Below, piece by piece: positions 1 to 11,375 of a stretch of DNA of 64,000 nt. Made by a program: the position numbers and the translations under genes. Under the pieces are notes generated by a model. That model saw only the letters and a list, made by a program, of their open reading frames with translations, was not told the DNA's origin and did no database searches. The first letter of the stretch is position 1; the number at the start of each line of letters is the position of its first letter. The DNA comes from Tamarix chinensis (Eukaryota; Streptophyta; Magnoliopsida; Caryophyllales; Tamaricaceae): assembly GCA_030549775.1 (NCBI GenBank), contig CM060171.1, positions 61,066,360-61,130,359 of the forward strand. The letters are read 5' to 3'.

Positions 1-972
1 GTTGATGATATGTTGATTTCTTCCAAGGATAAGTTCTTAATCAACAAGTTGAAATCACAACTTAACAAGGAGTTCGAGATGAAAGATCTTGGTGCAGCTA
101 GGAAGATTCTCAACATGGAGATTATCGAAGATCGAAAGGTTGGGAATTTAATTCTATCATATCATAAGTATATTAAGAAGGTGTTAGATAGATTCCATAT
201 GGGTAATTGTAAACCTATGTCTACACCTCTAACTACTCATTTCAGACTATCATCACAGTTTTGTCCAGAGTTCGAGGAAGAGAAGGAGCTAATGTCTAGC
301 AATCCTTATTTGAGTGCAACTGGTAGTTTGATGTATGCTATAGTCTACACTAGACCTGATCTAGCTTATGCTATGAGTATGGTAAGCCGATTTATGCAAA
401 ACCCTGGTAAGGGTCATTGGAACGCAATCAAGTGGATTTTGTGTTATTTGAAGGGTTCCTTTGATATTAGTTTGGTGTTTGATAGGAACAGAGCACAAAC
501 CATTGATATTGTTGGTTTCGTTCTTTCTGATTATGTTGCTAACTTGGATAAATGTAGTTCTATTTCTATTTATTTCGTCACACTATCTTCTGGTACTATT
601 AGTTGGAAAGCATCACTGCAATCTATTACTACCTTGTCTACTATGGAAGAAGAGTATGTTGCAGCGACTGAAGTTGTAAAGGAGGCCATTTGGTTGCAAG
701 GTCTCATTCTCGAGCTTGGTGTTGCACAATGTACTACTATTGTATTCTCAGATAGTCAGAGTGCTATTTGTTTGACCAAGAACGATGCTTATCATTTGAA
801 GACCAAACACATTGATGTCAGGTTCTATTTTATTAGAGACATTATTGCTGTAAGAGATGTTGTGGTGAAGAAAGTTTACACATCAGATAATCCTGCAAAC
901 ATGCTTACAAAGCCACTACCTACTGCTAAGTTTGAGCATTGCTTAGACTTAGTTGGTTATTGCAGCATATGA
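1..972 (+). pseudogene. Ty1/copia pol, 3' part (RT tail and RNase H)
   Basis: The reading frame is open from the window edge to the TGA at 970-972, so the gene starts upstream and is only partly seen. The first codons read V-D-D, the end of the copia YVDD reverse-transcriptase box. Then come the usual blocks: an FEMKDLG-type block, KVLDRFHM, a TGSLMYAIVYTRPDLAYA block, and RNase H with STMEEEYVAATE, an FSDSQSAI block and LKTKHIDVR near the end. The enzyme would copy element RNA into DNA inside a virus-like particle. The frame is uninterrupted, which is rare in this window and suggests a fairly young copy. The first Asp of the RNase H D-S-D-Y-A block reads L-S-D-Y, so a catalytic residue looks lost. 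The style resembles the Tork/Tnt1 group, which I infer only from wording. A polypurine tract and LTR follow directly. Confidence 0.9.
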
Positions 973-1018
973 TTACATTTTGAGGTTTATGATGATGATA
1001 AGTATTGTGGATTTGAGT

Positions 1019-1030
1019 CAAGGTGGAGAT
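1019..1030 (+). other. Polypurine tract of the first copia element
   Basis: The purine-rich run AAGGTGGAGAT sits directly before TGTTGAG, where a copia 3' LTR would begin. It is 47 bases after the pol stop codon. This is the normal plus-strand priming position. Confidence 0.75.
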
Positions 1031-1573
1031 TGTTGAGTTTGTGCCTCAACTCTTATGGTTATGGAAGTCTTTAATGTGAAGTTGAAGTAACCAAAGATTT
1101 TAATACAAAATTAATTAATAGTATTTACTACAATCAATGAAGAGTTTAAAACCTACAGTTATGGAAGACTTAAATATGAAGCTAAAGTAACTGAAGACTT
1201 TACTATAAAATTAATTGGTAGTATTAACAACCATCAATGGAGAGTTATAGTTTTTGATCTCTATCAATTATCAGTTTTTAGGTTTTTCGTTAGAAGACTA
1301 CATATATGTAGTCTTTGGCCATTTCTCAAAATATGACTCACAATATCCATTATAGTTCTACACATATTTTATTCACTATTCACTTTGAGAGTTAGAATAA
1401 TTGAGAGTGATAGATCTCTATAATCCTCTATTCAATTGAGGATTTCTTGTATTCTTTCTCTACATAGTAAAATTGTATGTTCTTTTATTTTTTGCATTAT
1501 TTGTGTTTATGGTTTAAATTAAATTGATCCCGCACTTCTCTCCTTGAATAGATCGTGAATTCTTTTCCGCACA
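1031..1573 (+). repeat. 3' LTR of the first copia element
   Basis: The LTR begins with TGTTGAG after the polypurine tract. I place its end at TTCCGCACA near 1573; that end is less sure because the matching 5' LTR lies outside the window. Within it a block of about 100 bp is repeated in tandem (1059-1158 and 1159-1258), both copies starting with TTATGGAAG. Duplicated upstream blocks of this kind are known as transcription enhancers in Tnt1-type LTRs; a similar role here is inference. An AT-rich TATA-like stretch lies near 1303-1311. Confidence 0.7.
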
Positions 1574-2467
1574 TCGCCTTTGTTTTTCCCCTTATAGGTA
1601 TCAATTACTATATCAACTTTAGGCCTTTAGTTTTCTTAGTGTCACCATGCATGCACAGAAAACATATGTCGACTCCACAGACACAAATTGAGGTGATATC
1701 AAAATTTTCTATGCTCTATTCATGTGTGAGGATGCCTTACTTCTATGATATCCATTCCCACTCTCGGAGCGACTTCTACATGCACATGTTACCCTATTTT
1801 GTAACATGTCCATATAATGTTGTATCAATATATAGTGGGTTGGTTTTAGGAATAAAAGGCTACCACTGTTTTGCTTTGGTTGTGGGCTTCTAGGACACGG
1901 GATGAAGGATTGCGAAGTGGCAAGAAACAGCATGGTTTTACCCTAAGGGCTTCCCTGTTCTGTAGAAGAACTGAAATTTAAGGAATAAAGCATGGCCCAT
2001 GGAAAAATGTATCCCCCTTGAAACAATGCCCTTATGAGTTGATGAGGGATCGAAATAATGCTGACCATAGAAAGGGAAATTCCAATGAGACTCAATACAA
2101 AGCATCACAATAACTTTTTTTTTGGAAACTCAGATACTTTAGATAAGAAGGAAAGATAAAAGGGGGAACAAATTAATATTAGGGAGGTTCTAAAATAGCT
2201 ACAAGGAGTGTTCATCATAAAGACCAAGAAGTAGTGTCAGTCAAGGAAATTTAGAAAAATAGGCATACAAAGAGATTTAGGGTCCACTATTGATTAAGTA
2301 GAAGCAAAGCTAAGGCTAAAGGACAGGGGGAATGTGGGACATCTTAATGAGAATGGCTCAAAATACCATGGATTATATGCACTAGTATTTTAGGTAGGAG
2401 TAGTAGAATCGCCTAATGCAAACAAATGGAAAAAATATTAAAAGAATAAACAAGGTGAAAAGAATAA
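1574..2467 (+). pseudogene. LINE (L1-type) ORF1 remnant with CCHC zinc knuckle
   Basis: At 1872-1913 one frame reads C-F-G-C-G-L-L-G-H-G-M-K-D-C, an exact CX2CX4HX4C zinc knuckle of the kind that ends the nucleic-acid-binding ORF1 protein of plant L1 LINEs. A weak Y-G-P-W-like block follows near 1990. The frame is broken by stops before and after, so this is a pseudogene. The region ends where the copia element at 2473 inserted. The endonuclease and reverse transcriptase of a LINE on the same strand resume on the other side (8294 onwards), so both pieces are best read as one LINE. No start codon or 5' end can be assigned. Confidence 0.65.
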
Positions 2468-2472
2468 TATGA
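2468..2472. repeat. Target site duplication, left copy (TATGA)
   Basis: TATGA directly precedes the 5' LTR and recurs directly after the 3' LTR at 8289-8293. A 5-bp duplication is what copia integrase makes. Confidence 0.75.
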
Positions 2473-2935
2473 TTTTAGATTATAATCCAACGTTTGACTT
2501 ATATTTGAAAAATACAAATTGTGGGTTATTATATAAGTTAAAATAGTATAAAATTAATCAACTTATGTTTCAAGTATTTGGGTGTAATATGTTTAATTAG
2601 ATGTGAGACTATGTCTAAAGACATTAGGAGTTTGGAGTACTAGGTTATTGATGGATCAAACTAAAATGACCTGATTGATCACAAGTAAATCATCTATACA
2701 TACAGTCATGGTCCCAGGGTCCCACATACTTTGTTTTAATTGATTCCTATCAGTCATTGGAGACAAGTGTGTACATGCGTGATCTAGAAGACTATAGTAC
2801 CACCCATTAAGAGCTCACCAGACATTCGACAGTAATTCAATCAATCATTGCTACGGATTCAGGTACACTTCCATATCTATTTTGTTTATTACTTTTTATG
2901 AATCAATATTTGATCCTATTAGATAAATTCCATTA
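2473..2935 (+). repeat. 5' LTR of the nested copia element
   Basis: It aligns by eye with 7961-8288 over most of its length, including a shared CTTATATATGAA-like block, the stretch around GGATATAGACC and a terminal AAATTCCAT block. Its start has drifted from TGTTGGATTA to TTTTAGATTA and its terminal CA to TA. The stretch from about 2630 to 2768 has no counterpart in the 3' LTR. Confidence 0.8.
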
Positions 2936-2936
2936 A

Positions 2937-2950
2937 TTGTTAACAGAGCC
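2937..2950 (+). other. Degenerate primer binding site (initiator Met-tRNA type)
   Basis: TTGTTAACAGAGCC directly after the 5' LTR resembles TGGTATCAGAGCC, the common plant copia site complementary to the 3' end of initiator methionine tRNA. Two or three bases differ. Confidence 0.55.
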
Positions 2951-4419
2951 TATATGCTCTATTCATCATGATCCAATTTTAAGTTACTTATTTAGTATCA
3001 TTATTAAATTAGATATGTTTTATATTTGGTTTTGATTTTTAATCACTCTTATTCAATTAGATACATGGATTAATTTCTTTACTATTTATTGGCTTCTTCG
3101 ATCTATTATCAGCTGGTCCACTTTGGTCTTTTGATTGATGTTATCGAGTTAGTGGCACCATATCCATTCAAACTGTACCAACATTACTTTTATCTAGTTT
3201 AGTAATTGAAATTACATATCTAATTTATTTTCTCTATTGGTCCTATTTCTTTGGAAATTTTTTTGGTTAGATCTAGTCTTACCACATCAAATTCTTTGGT
3301 TTCCAGCAATTGGTAGCAGGGAAGCTAGTGTTAGATGGCTTTGGTCGGTTGTTATGCTAATTGTCATTATGTTAGCTTCTATCGGTGATGGCGTTGCGGT
3401 AGTCGCAGTTGTGGTTTAAGGAAAGTTAGTGCCATATTTGGTTGTTTTGGTAGTCAAATGGTAGTTGCAGCTCTACTTTTACCGTGTATAAAGTACAAAG
3501 TGGCATTTCTTCTTTAACTTTATTTTTTTTAGCAAAATAAATATGGAAAGGAAGGTGGATTGGAGAATTAACACACAGGTAACAATTGTTTTTCCAACTA
3601 GTAAAATTCTATGGTTGGCATAAGGGCATGACTAAACCATTAAAATATAATATTTTAATTAAGAGTGGCATTAAATATTATAATGTACAAGTTAAAGATT
3701 GGTGATTAGAGTGTTGATCATTATATAGACTAATTGATAATTATATTTTATGCTAATTATTATAGTAGTGTTAGTTTTTTTATTAGCATATCAAGTTAGA
3801 TTTAATGTCTTATTATTATTATTATGGATACAAAATATGAATAATGTTGGTCTTAAGGTTTTAAATTGTTAAAGCATATTAAGCAATCAATTGATTTAAA
3901 TAAATAGCTATCTAATATTTGTAGATAAATTTGTTGACACAACATGTATCCAAAGCAACCTCTTTTGTGAAGACTAGTTTATTGAAACTATTGGATGTTA
4001 GTGTATATGTTTATTCATGCAGGTATTTAGTTGGCCCAAAGGAAGGTCGGTATTTGGAAAATTTTCATATGCACCTACAGTGATAAGTACGTGATTATTA
4101 TTTGGTTGCTATATGGATACTAAGTTAATCTAAATATGAGCTTATTATCTAACATGCCTTGTTATAATTATTTGATCACTACTAAAAAGTTATCACTCAT
4201 TGTTAATATTATTGTCTAATGAATTAATGTTTATGTTGTGATAATATCTTGTGATGGGAGTCCCATTTTTTCAAATTATTGATGCATATTTATGTATATT
4301 GATGTGAGAATACATTTTTTTTTACTTTTTTTTCTATATAGTTTGTATAACTTCAAGGAATAAAAGAGAATAGTTCAGTTATTCTTAGCTATGTGGGTCT
4401 AGACCTTATGATCACCATT
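2951..4419 (+). other. Leader region of the copia element, no gene seen
   Basis: AT-rich sequence between the primer binding site and gag. It holds short open stretches only and no recognisable domain. A run at 3814-3823 is an ATT microsatellite fragment. It is longer than a typical copia leader, so an unrecognised insertion is possible. Confidence 0.4.
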
Positions 4420-4960
4420 GGATGACCTACTCCTTGTAAGCCTAAAAGTTCAACCAATGGTAAATGGAACTTTGAGAAGTGAGATTGACCAAATGTCATA
4501 AGTCTTATGACCATTTAGAGCAACACTTTGGAAGTCTTTAGATGTAGAGTGTTAAATGATGATACTAATATTAAAGAGTTCCTTGCCAAAAAATCTAAGA
4601 ATGAAATAAGCATATTTTTGTAAAGCTTGATTTCAATTAGGCTAAAAGGCAAATGGAACATAAGGGAGTTCATCATTGAGGTGTCTCAAATTGCTTCAAA
4701 ATTTAAGTCTCTAAATATTTAGTTATCAAATGACTTGCTCATACATTTTTTACTAATTTGGCTTCTTACACAATTCAGTTAGTCAAAAGTCAATAGTTTA
4801 TAATAAGAGATATTATCTCGTAGAAGGTTTATTTCATATTAAGTGCAAGAGGAAGAAATATTGAAGCAAATTAGGGAATAAAGTACAAATTTGGTTACCA
4901 ACCCTAAGGATAAGGACAAGAAAGAAGAATAAGATCATAAAGCTGCTCATAAGGGTCTAG
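4420..4960 (+). pseudogene. Copia gag remnant (UBN2 domain)
   Basis: Broken frames carry the landmarks of the copia capsid UBN2 domain in order: a KEFLAKKSKNE block, GKWNIREFIIEVSQIASKF, then LSNDLLIHFLL and a VQEEEILKQI block near 4840-4870, followed by a lysine-rich stretch. Gag forms the virus-like particle that encloses element RNA. Several in-frame stops rule out function. The zinc knuckle expected after the lysine-rich stretch is not clear. Confidence 0.75.
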
Positions 4961-6299
4961 ACCAATTGAAACAATGTATGGAAACTGATAGTCGTTTCCT
5001 TTACACACGGTTTAGATTTATAATGAATAATTATACAAAATACTCATTTAGCATGTAAAGAATGAACAATCCTTTTTTTCGCTTTTTATGAGGTTAATTC
5101 CACATTGGTACCTAGAAAAAATTATTATTAGTAGACTTAAGTGTAACTACTCATATAAATGTTTATATGTGAGGTTACTTGAGCTATCGAAATCTAAATA
5201 ATGGTGAAAGATACATTAATGTAGGTAATGGATCATCAGTAGAAGTTTAAGTTATAATAATTTTAGGTTATTATTGAGAATTATATATTATTTGAATTTG
5301 AAATACACTTCGATTGTATTTTCCTTTAGATGAAATTAAGTTCCCATATTGGGTGTATGAAAATATCATTATTCATATAGACATAATCAGCATTATCTTT
5401 CATTAAATTCTTATATTATCGATGATGGTTTATTATGTGTATTCAATAACCTATAGATGCTTTATATTATTGCTTCATATAATGAAACCTTGCATATGGA
5501 ATGATTGTCATCTATAGTACCACCATGTATGGTGTAGATAAAATATGAAACGTGACCCCTAAAGATATGGTGAGTATGCTTAAACATCATGCATTACGGG
5601 AAAGATAGTTAATTATTTTCTTAACAAAGTACAAAGTAAAGTAACTAACAAAAAACCTTGTGAGATTTAAATAGACTTTCAAATTTAGAGATGTCCTAAC
5701 AATAAAAGGTCTTACATGCTATATGGAAGGACATTAGGTTCTAAAGGATTGACTAGCTACGTTATTGGTTATTTGGAGCGATTTAGAAGCATCACAATGT
5801 TATAATCCCACACTTAATTGAAATTTCATATGAAAACTATAACATATATTGAGGATGTTGAGCTTTGGGGGAAGATATATTGTTAGGAACATAGGCTTTT
5901 AGGAGGAATCACTTTTGAATTCTACTATAGCCTATGATGATGTACATTTTTCTATAATGTCATTAATTAAGAAGAAATTTAGGAACCTTAATATGATAAT
6001 ATTGAAAATTTCCTTGTATAGAATAAAAAGTTCAACAACTTCAAGAACTAAAGATATCCATTAGATAAATGAGAAACGCTAATATGGATTATTATTTCTC
6101 TATGAATATGAGGAAATAATGGATTATTGGGAAGTGACCCAATCACCTTCCATTAGGCCTTATTTAAATCTAATTCTCAAAAGTGAATTTAAATCATGAA
6201 TGAGCACTATAAGTGTATGCGATACACTAAAGTATAATATATTATCTCATTACTATACAGTTTGAGTCCTACTAGTTAATGTCGAATGGGATTCAAAAG
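4961..6299 (+). pseudogene. Copia protease and integrase remnant
   Basis: At about 5130-5260 a frame reads LLVDLSVTTHINVYM and then LSYRNLNNGERYINVGNG. This is the region around the copia aspartic protease active site, where D-S-G-A should stand; here it is V-D-L-S-V, so the active site is lost. Downstream to 6290, short stretches such as VIGYLERFRSITM and MKTITYIEDVELWG fit the expected position of integrase, but no clear HHCC or DDE residues survive. This part is the most eroded in the element. Confidence 0.55.
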
Positions 6300-7480
6300 G
6301 TAATGCAAAAAGATATAAAGGTTGACTTATAGTAGAAGACTTTACTCAAAAGGAGGTCACTATTTTCAATAGAATTTTTCTTTGATTTATTAAAAAGTCT
6401 CTTTTAGTATCATGACTATTATTGCATATATTTACTTTAAGCATCATCAAATGGATGTAAAGATAGTGTTTCTCGATGGTAACATGAATGAAACTATACA
6501 TATGGTGCAAATCTAAGATGTCCATCAATGTGCTCAAGCAAGTTTTCTGTCATTAATATCACACATTACATTAGGTAATTATCGCATTTGGTTTGAGTTA
6601 AATGTTGTAGGTAATTATGGGTATCTCAAGTTCTAAGGGAATAAGTATATTTTTAAGATATCACATGTTTTTTACACATTGCTTGAAGCTAATGATATAA
6701 ACATATTATGTATCAAGAATTTGGATACAATGAGACACTATCGGTATATTTTGGAATTATCATGAAAGAACTATATCAATAAGGATGATTGAAAACCATG
6801 TGACACCCCTATTGCTAAAGGAGACCAATTTAGTTTCAATAAGTGTCCTAAAAGTAACCTTGAAGTTAAAGATATATAAAGGATTCCATGCACATTGGCT
6901 ATTAGGAATCTTATGTGCGCTCAATTTTGTGCATGTTCAGACACACCATTCATTTTTAGAGTGTTAGGTAGATATTTACATGTCCTTGGTATGGATCATT
7001 AGGTGCAACCGAGGGGGTTATTAGATATTTATAAAAAACATAAGACATAAGGTTGCATGTTCACGTATAGACCGGCATATTGGTTAAATATCATATAGTA
7101 TTCTAATTTGATTTAGTTGGATGTCACCATAGTATTAGATCTACTTTAGACTACCTTTATCTATTTACATTATAGAAGAAGAATTTGTAACACGTTGGCA
7201 TATGGTCATGTAATATAACTGTAGAATTTTTTCATAGTTTTGCATATAATGGATGATATTAGACTAATGCTCATGTTTTTATATGATAATAAATTGGCAA
7301 TATAGTATTCCTATAAAAATGGGAACTTGATTAAGTCTATGTATATTGACAAAAAAGTTTCTATTTTTAAATAAAGAGTTTAGAGTGTATAAGTGTCTAT
7401 CAAACACATGTGTATAAACCCCATCATTTTGGATCCACTTACTATAGAAGTTTCACCAATTTGGTTTCATGTGCATATTT
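6300..7480 (+). pseudogene. Copia reverse transcriptase and RNase H remnant
   Basis: At about 6430-6515 the translation gives KHHQMDVKIVFLDGNMNETI, the well-known copia RT block (HQMDVKTAFLNG). Further on the YVDDILLASND box survives only as HVFYTLLEANDI, so the two catalytic aspartates are gone. RNase H landmarks follow: KPCDTPIAKGDQFS, a VLGRYLHVLGMDH block at about 6960 and GCMFTYRPAYWL at about 7050. A DPLT-like block near 7430 matches the end of copia RNase H. The frame shifts and stops repeatedly. Confidence 0.8.
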
Positions 7481-7960
7481 CTCTTATGCATGCTTCGCCT
7501 CATAAGGATTTTTATATTTAGTGGTTTTATGTTCTTTTGATATAGACTCACTTTGATTATTATGTTATTTCATAGTTAATTTCTATGCACAATAAGGTTT
7601 TAATGTTAATCACACTTTTTATAACAATAGATTTTGATCTCACTAAGGAACAAGGTAGACTAGTTGTAAATAGGCATGATAAGATCACATTCCATGAATT
7701 TTCAATGCTACACTTCCCCATCTTGATCCATATCATTTATCTATATTAACATACATGGCTATTAAGGGTTTATTTATGAATGGTTTAGTTATATCACCAT
7801 ATATAACTATTGATCCATGCCAGATCTTGTTCCTACGTTGGTGTGATTGATGGAAGATATTGATCATAGGCATATTTTTATAACAATAAAAATATTGAGC
7901 TCATTAAGTTCTTTTATAATTTATATGTATAAGGTCACATATATAGCCAATGTGGCATTT
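7481..7960 (+). other. Untranslated tail of the copia element
   Basis: Sequence between the RNase H remnant and the 3' LTR. A copia element normally carries a short tail and a polypurine tract here. The expected AGTGGGAG-like tract is reduced to AATGTGGCATTT just before 7961. Nothing else is recognised. Confidence 0.45.
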
Positions 7961-8288
7961 TGTTGGATTATCATCCAATGTTGGGCTTATATATGAAGAA
8001 TATGAATGGGAAGTTATTATCTGAGTTAAGCCCATATTAAATCGATCAACTTAAGTGTAAAGTATTTAGGATTAATATGTCTAATCGGATATAGACCTAT
8101 ATGTATAAAGATATTGGGATTTATGTGTATGATATGGAAGACCACAGTACCATTCGTTGAGATCTTGCCAAATATTTTTTTGATTATTCAATCAATTCTT
8201 ACTGTGGATTCAAGTATGCTTCTACATATCTATTCTAATTATTATTCTTGATTAATCAAATTTTGATCTTATCTTATAAATTCCATCA
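7961..8288 (+). repeat. 3' LTR of the nested copia element
   Basis: It begins with TGTTGGATTATCATCCAA, a cleaner copy of the LTR start than the 5' LTR has, and ends in CA at 8288. It is 135 bp shorter than the 5' LTR because one internal block is missing between about 8120 and 8130. Confidence 0.8.
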
Positions 8289-8293
8289 TATGA
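8289..8293. repeat. Target site duplication, right copy (TATGA)
   Basis: Identical to 2468-2472. It fixes the right-hand boundary of the copia element. Confidence 0.75.
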
Positions 8294-10206
8294 CAACTAG
8301 GGAAACAAAGCGTAGCGAGAAGGAGATATTTAGCCCTATCCTTATGGAAAGATTGAGCAAGATATATAAAACTTAATTAAATTTTGTTAAAGAGCTCAAA
8401 GAACTAGTGGACAAGATGATATATCCCGCTTGACATAGTGATGGACTTATTGAGCTAAAATTATTGGGCCCGGGGAATGATTCTACAATCCATACACTTC
8501 ACAAGATAATTATGGATTATATACCTACATGTATCTTCTTATGTGAAACTAAGTTAAGGAGTAGAGAAATGGAAAAGCTTTGATATAGTTTGGGGGTGCT
8601 ACAATGGAATTAAAGTTTATAGTCAAGGTTTTTTGGGTGGCTTAGCTCTCATGCAGAATAACTCGGTTGATTTCATCTTCCTTTCCTCTTTAGCATATCA
8701 TATTGATGTAAAATTAGGACTTGTTGGATAGAAGAATTAGTGGAGGGCCACATGCATATATAGAAGGGCACATAAAGAGCATAAAAAGTACACTTGAGAT
8801 TTGATAAGAGTGCTAAATTCACAACATAATTTACATAGGTTACTTTATGGGGATTTTAATGAAGTTCTATGGAGCATGAATAAACAAGGAGCAATCCTAA
8901 AAACTTTTAATAAATGGATGCTTATGAGGAGTGTTTACATATGAATGGAATTGTTGATCTAGGATTTTAGGGTGATTATTTCAATTGGACCAACGAGCAA
9001 CAAAATGGGGATTGTAGTTTTGAACGATTAGACTAATTCAGCACTACAACATATTGGGTTTACTTACGTAGGGGATATTAACTGGCTCATTTTCCTCAAA
9101 AGTCATTATATCATAATGCCATCCTTCTCTTTCTAAATATAGCATCTAACTAGTGTCAGTATATAAGGAGGAGAACGATAACCTTCATATATGAGAAGTT
9201 TAGGGCTCTCCAAGAAGAATGTGAGAGGTTTCTTATAGAAGCTTGGAACTTTATATTGAACATTAATAGCACGGAAGATATAGTGGGTAATATTTATAGT
9301 TGTGCTAAGGATATTAGAAAAAGGGATTCTAACACCTATGGAAACATAAATGATAGGTTAAAAAGTTAGAAGGAAATTTAAGAGAAATAAGGGAAAATAA
9401 CTTAGGAACAAAACAACACCCATCTAAGAAAATTGTACACGGAGTTAGAAAAAATACAATGGTATGAAGTAAATATTTAGAGATAATGGTCTAGAGTAGG
9501 TGACATAAACTATGGAGATAAAAAAATTATTTTAATCAAAATTCTAATTATTGAAGACACACAAATCACATTTGGAAGATTAGAGACAAGATTGGGGTGA
9601 TTCAGGAGGATGCAAACATGATTATCACTATAATCTTTTTTGTTATGATACTTTCTCTTTATCTAACCCACCTATGGAGGAGGAGGATCTCTTTGAATTA
9701 GGACCTCACCTCTTATCATACTTTATAAGGTTTCTCATCTAAGATTTCAAAATAGAGGAGATCCTAACTTCTCTTTTTCAATTGCACCCCTTTTAAGCAT
9801 TAGGTTAAGATGATTTGTTTGCTTTCTTTTACTAAAGTGTTTTGGCACATTATTGGTGATGATGTTACACCTCGTGTTTTCTCCTTTTTACAAACTTGTT
9901 TGACATCTTACAAACTTAACCATTCAAACATTACCTTTATTCCCCAAAATACCAACCTCTCCACAACTGGACCCATTTCTATATAACACCATCTATGAAA
10001 ATATCACCAAATGCCTCGCCAACAAACTTAAGATTGTTCTTCCAACCATCATCCACAAATCCCAATTTTTCTTCCTTAAAAATTGATCCATAACTGATAT
10101 TACACTGGTTACCTTTGAGAATTTTTATTTTATGAAAAGAAAATGAAAGATAAGAGAAGTTCTATGGCTTTGAATATGGATATGGAATATTCCTATGACA
10201 AGGTTC
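8294..10206 (+). pseudogene. LINE (L1-type) ORF2 remnant: AP endonuclease and reverse transcriptase
   Basis: This is the right-hand part of the LINE split by the copia element. Endonuclease landmarks in order: GPGNDSTIHTLHK then CIFLCETKLR (about 8465-8570), LLYGDFNEVLWS-like sequence (about 8840), MNGIVDLGF and DYFNWTNEQQNG (8940-9010). The linker follows with YEKFRALQEECERFLIEAWN (about 9190-9250) and SRVGDINYG (9490). RT starts at about 9790 with HIIGDDVTPRVLSFLQ and NITFIPK, then CLANKLKIVLP (10010), and ends at SMALNMDMEYSYDKV near 10205, before the FADD-type catalytic box. Endonuclease nicks the target DNA and RT primes on it. Stops and shifts are frequent. The end coincides with the start of the CACTA element. 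Confidence 0.8.
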
Positions 10207-10240
10207 ACCAAAACTACAAATACCATGAAACAGGAAATAA

Positions 10241-10480
10241 TAACGGGACATTAATAACAGCGGTTTGAAAACCGTTGCCAAACATGTGAAAATTAATGCA
10301 CAGGATATTTTTGATAATGGTTATAGTTTAAAACTGTTATTAAAAATCCAACGCTAAAATTTACATGGTAGTTTTAATAACGGTATACAAAAAACTGTTA
10401 TTAAAGATGTTTTAATAATGGTTTCTATGAGAACTATTGCCAAAAGATCTACTTATTTTAATAACGGTTCCTACAAGAAA
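10241..10480. repeat. CACTA subterminal inverted-motif cluster (AATAACGGT family)
   Basis: Five or six pairs of the motif AATAACGGT and its reverse complement occur in 240 bp. The clearest is 10373-10384 (TTTAATAACGGT) facing 10394-10405 (ACTGTTATTAAA), a 12-bp arm with one G:T pair. CGGTTTGAAAACCG at 10261-10274 is another. In En/Spm such subterminal repeats bind the element-encoded TNPA protein; the same role here is inference. Confidence 0.65.
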
Positions 10481-10800
10481 TGTTTTTAAAACCCCATATT
10501 CCACCTTTTATTTTGTTCAGTTCTGTTTCGTGCCAAAAATTTCAGACTCTACACCTTCCCTCTCTTACTCTCCTTCTCTTCAAAACCCTCGCACCACTAC
10601 ACCGTGCACCACCACTCCAGCTCCTCTCAAGTTAGGGAAACCACCACTTGTTCTCTTTCACACCACCAACTCTCCTCTTCATTACACCACACCTCTACCA
10701 TTCTCGGCTTTAATGTGTTGTCCTTCTTATGCACCTAGCCAGCACTTCTTCCTTCTTCCTCTGCCGTGTTCCTAGGTGGTCTCCACTCTCCTTTTACGTA
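10481..10800 (+). other. Pyrimidine-rich leader-like stretch, no convincing gene
   Basis: A C/T-rich region downstream of the subterminal motifs, suggestive of the 5' untranslated part of a CACTA transcript. A 112-codon open frame (10437-10775) spans it, but it is Pro/Ser/Thr-rich because of base composition and shows no domain. I do not call it a gene. Confidence 0.4.
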
Positions 10801-10837
10801 TGTTTTTGTTCTTCCGCTCGTAGCTTTTTCTCTTCTT

Positions 10838-11127
10838 ATATATATATATATAATGCATGAATGTTGATATAGGGTTGCGTTGTTTATTACAAAAAAAAAA
10901 TTGTAGTTTGTCATTGAAAATTCTGTTGGTGAAAAATTTTGTTGTTCGTTGTTGAATTTGTAGTGGTATTGTTATATATTAACAAATACATGTGTTGGCC
11001 AAGACCTTTATATATATATATATATATAACATGTATGAGTGTAGAATTACGAAGCTAGAGATATAAAATACTTCAAATTATTAGTAATGGCACTCATAAA
11101 AACTATACACACACACACACACATATT
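10838..11127. repeat. TA and CA microsatellites
   Basis: Three short simple repeats: TA runs at about 10838-10853 and 11009-11028, and a CA run at about 11107-11123. The rest is AT-rich without a gene. Confidence 0.8.
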
Positions 11128-11375
11128 TTCATTAATAAGTATAGGCCACTATAAGATATAAGAAATTTCATATAATGAAATGAAAATATATTTTACATAT
11201 GCACATCATTAAATGAAAATTTCAATGAGAGATGCATATGTTAATGATTTTTATTTGATGAGGATTAAATAGATATAGAAAATAAAGAATATATAAAAGT
11301 GAATAATTAAGTTAATAGAAATAATTATGTATAATAATAATAATAATAATTTTTAATAATAATATTATTATTAAT

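Larger units (their letters stand above)
2473..8288 (+). mobile_element. Full-length decayed Ty1/copia retrotransposon nested in a LINE
   Basis: Two similar LTRs (2473-2935 and 7961-8288) bracket a gag-protease-integrase-RT-RNase H remnant read on the plus strand, in copia order with integrase before RT. TATGA repeats flank the whole unit. Every coding domain carries many stops and frameshifts, so the copy is old and inactive. The LTRs differ at many positions and the 3' LTR lacks about 130 bp present in the 5' LTR. LINE sequence lies on both sides. A second member of the same family, on the other strand, lies at 55235-57808. Confidence 0.85.

Noticed and set aside
10437..10775. 112-codon frame upstream of the TNP2 region
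   Set aside because: C/T-rich composition, no domain, and it starts inside the subterminal repeat cluster.
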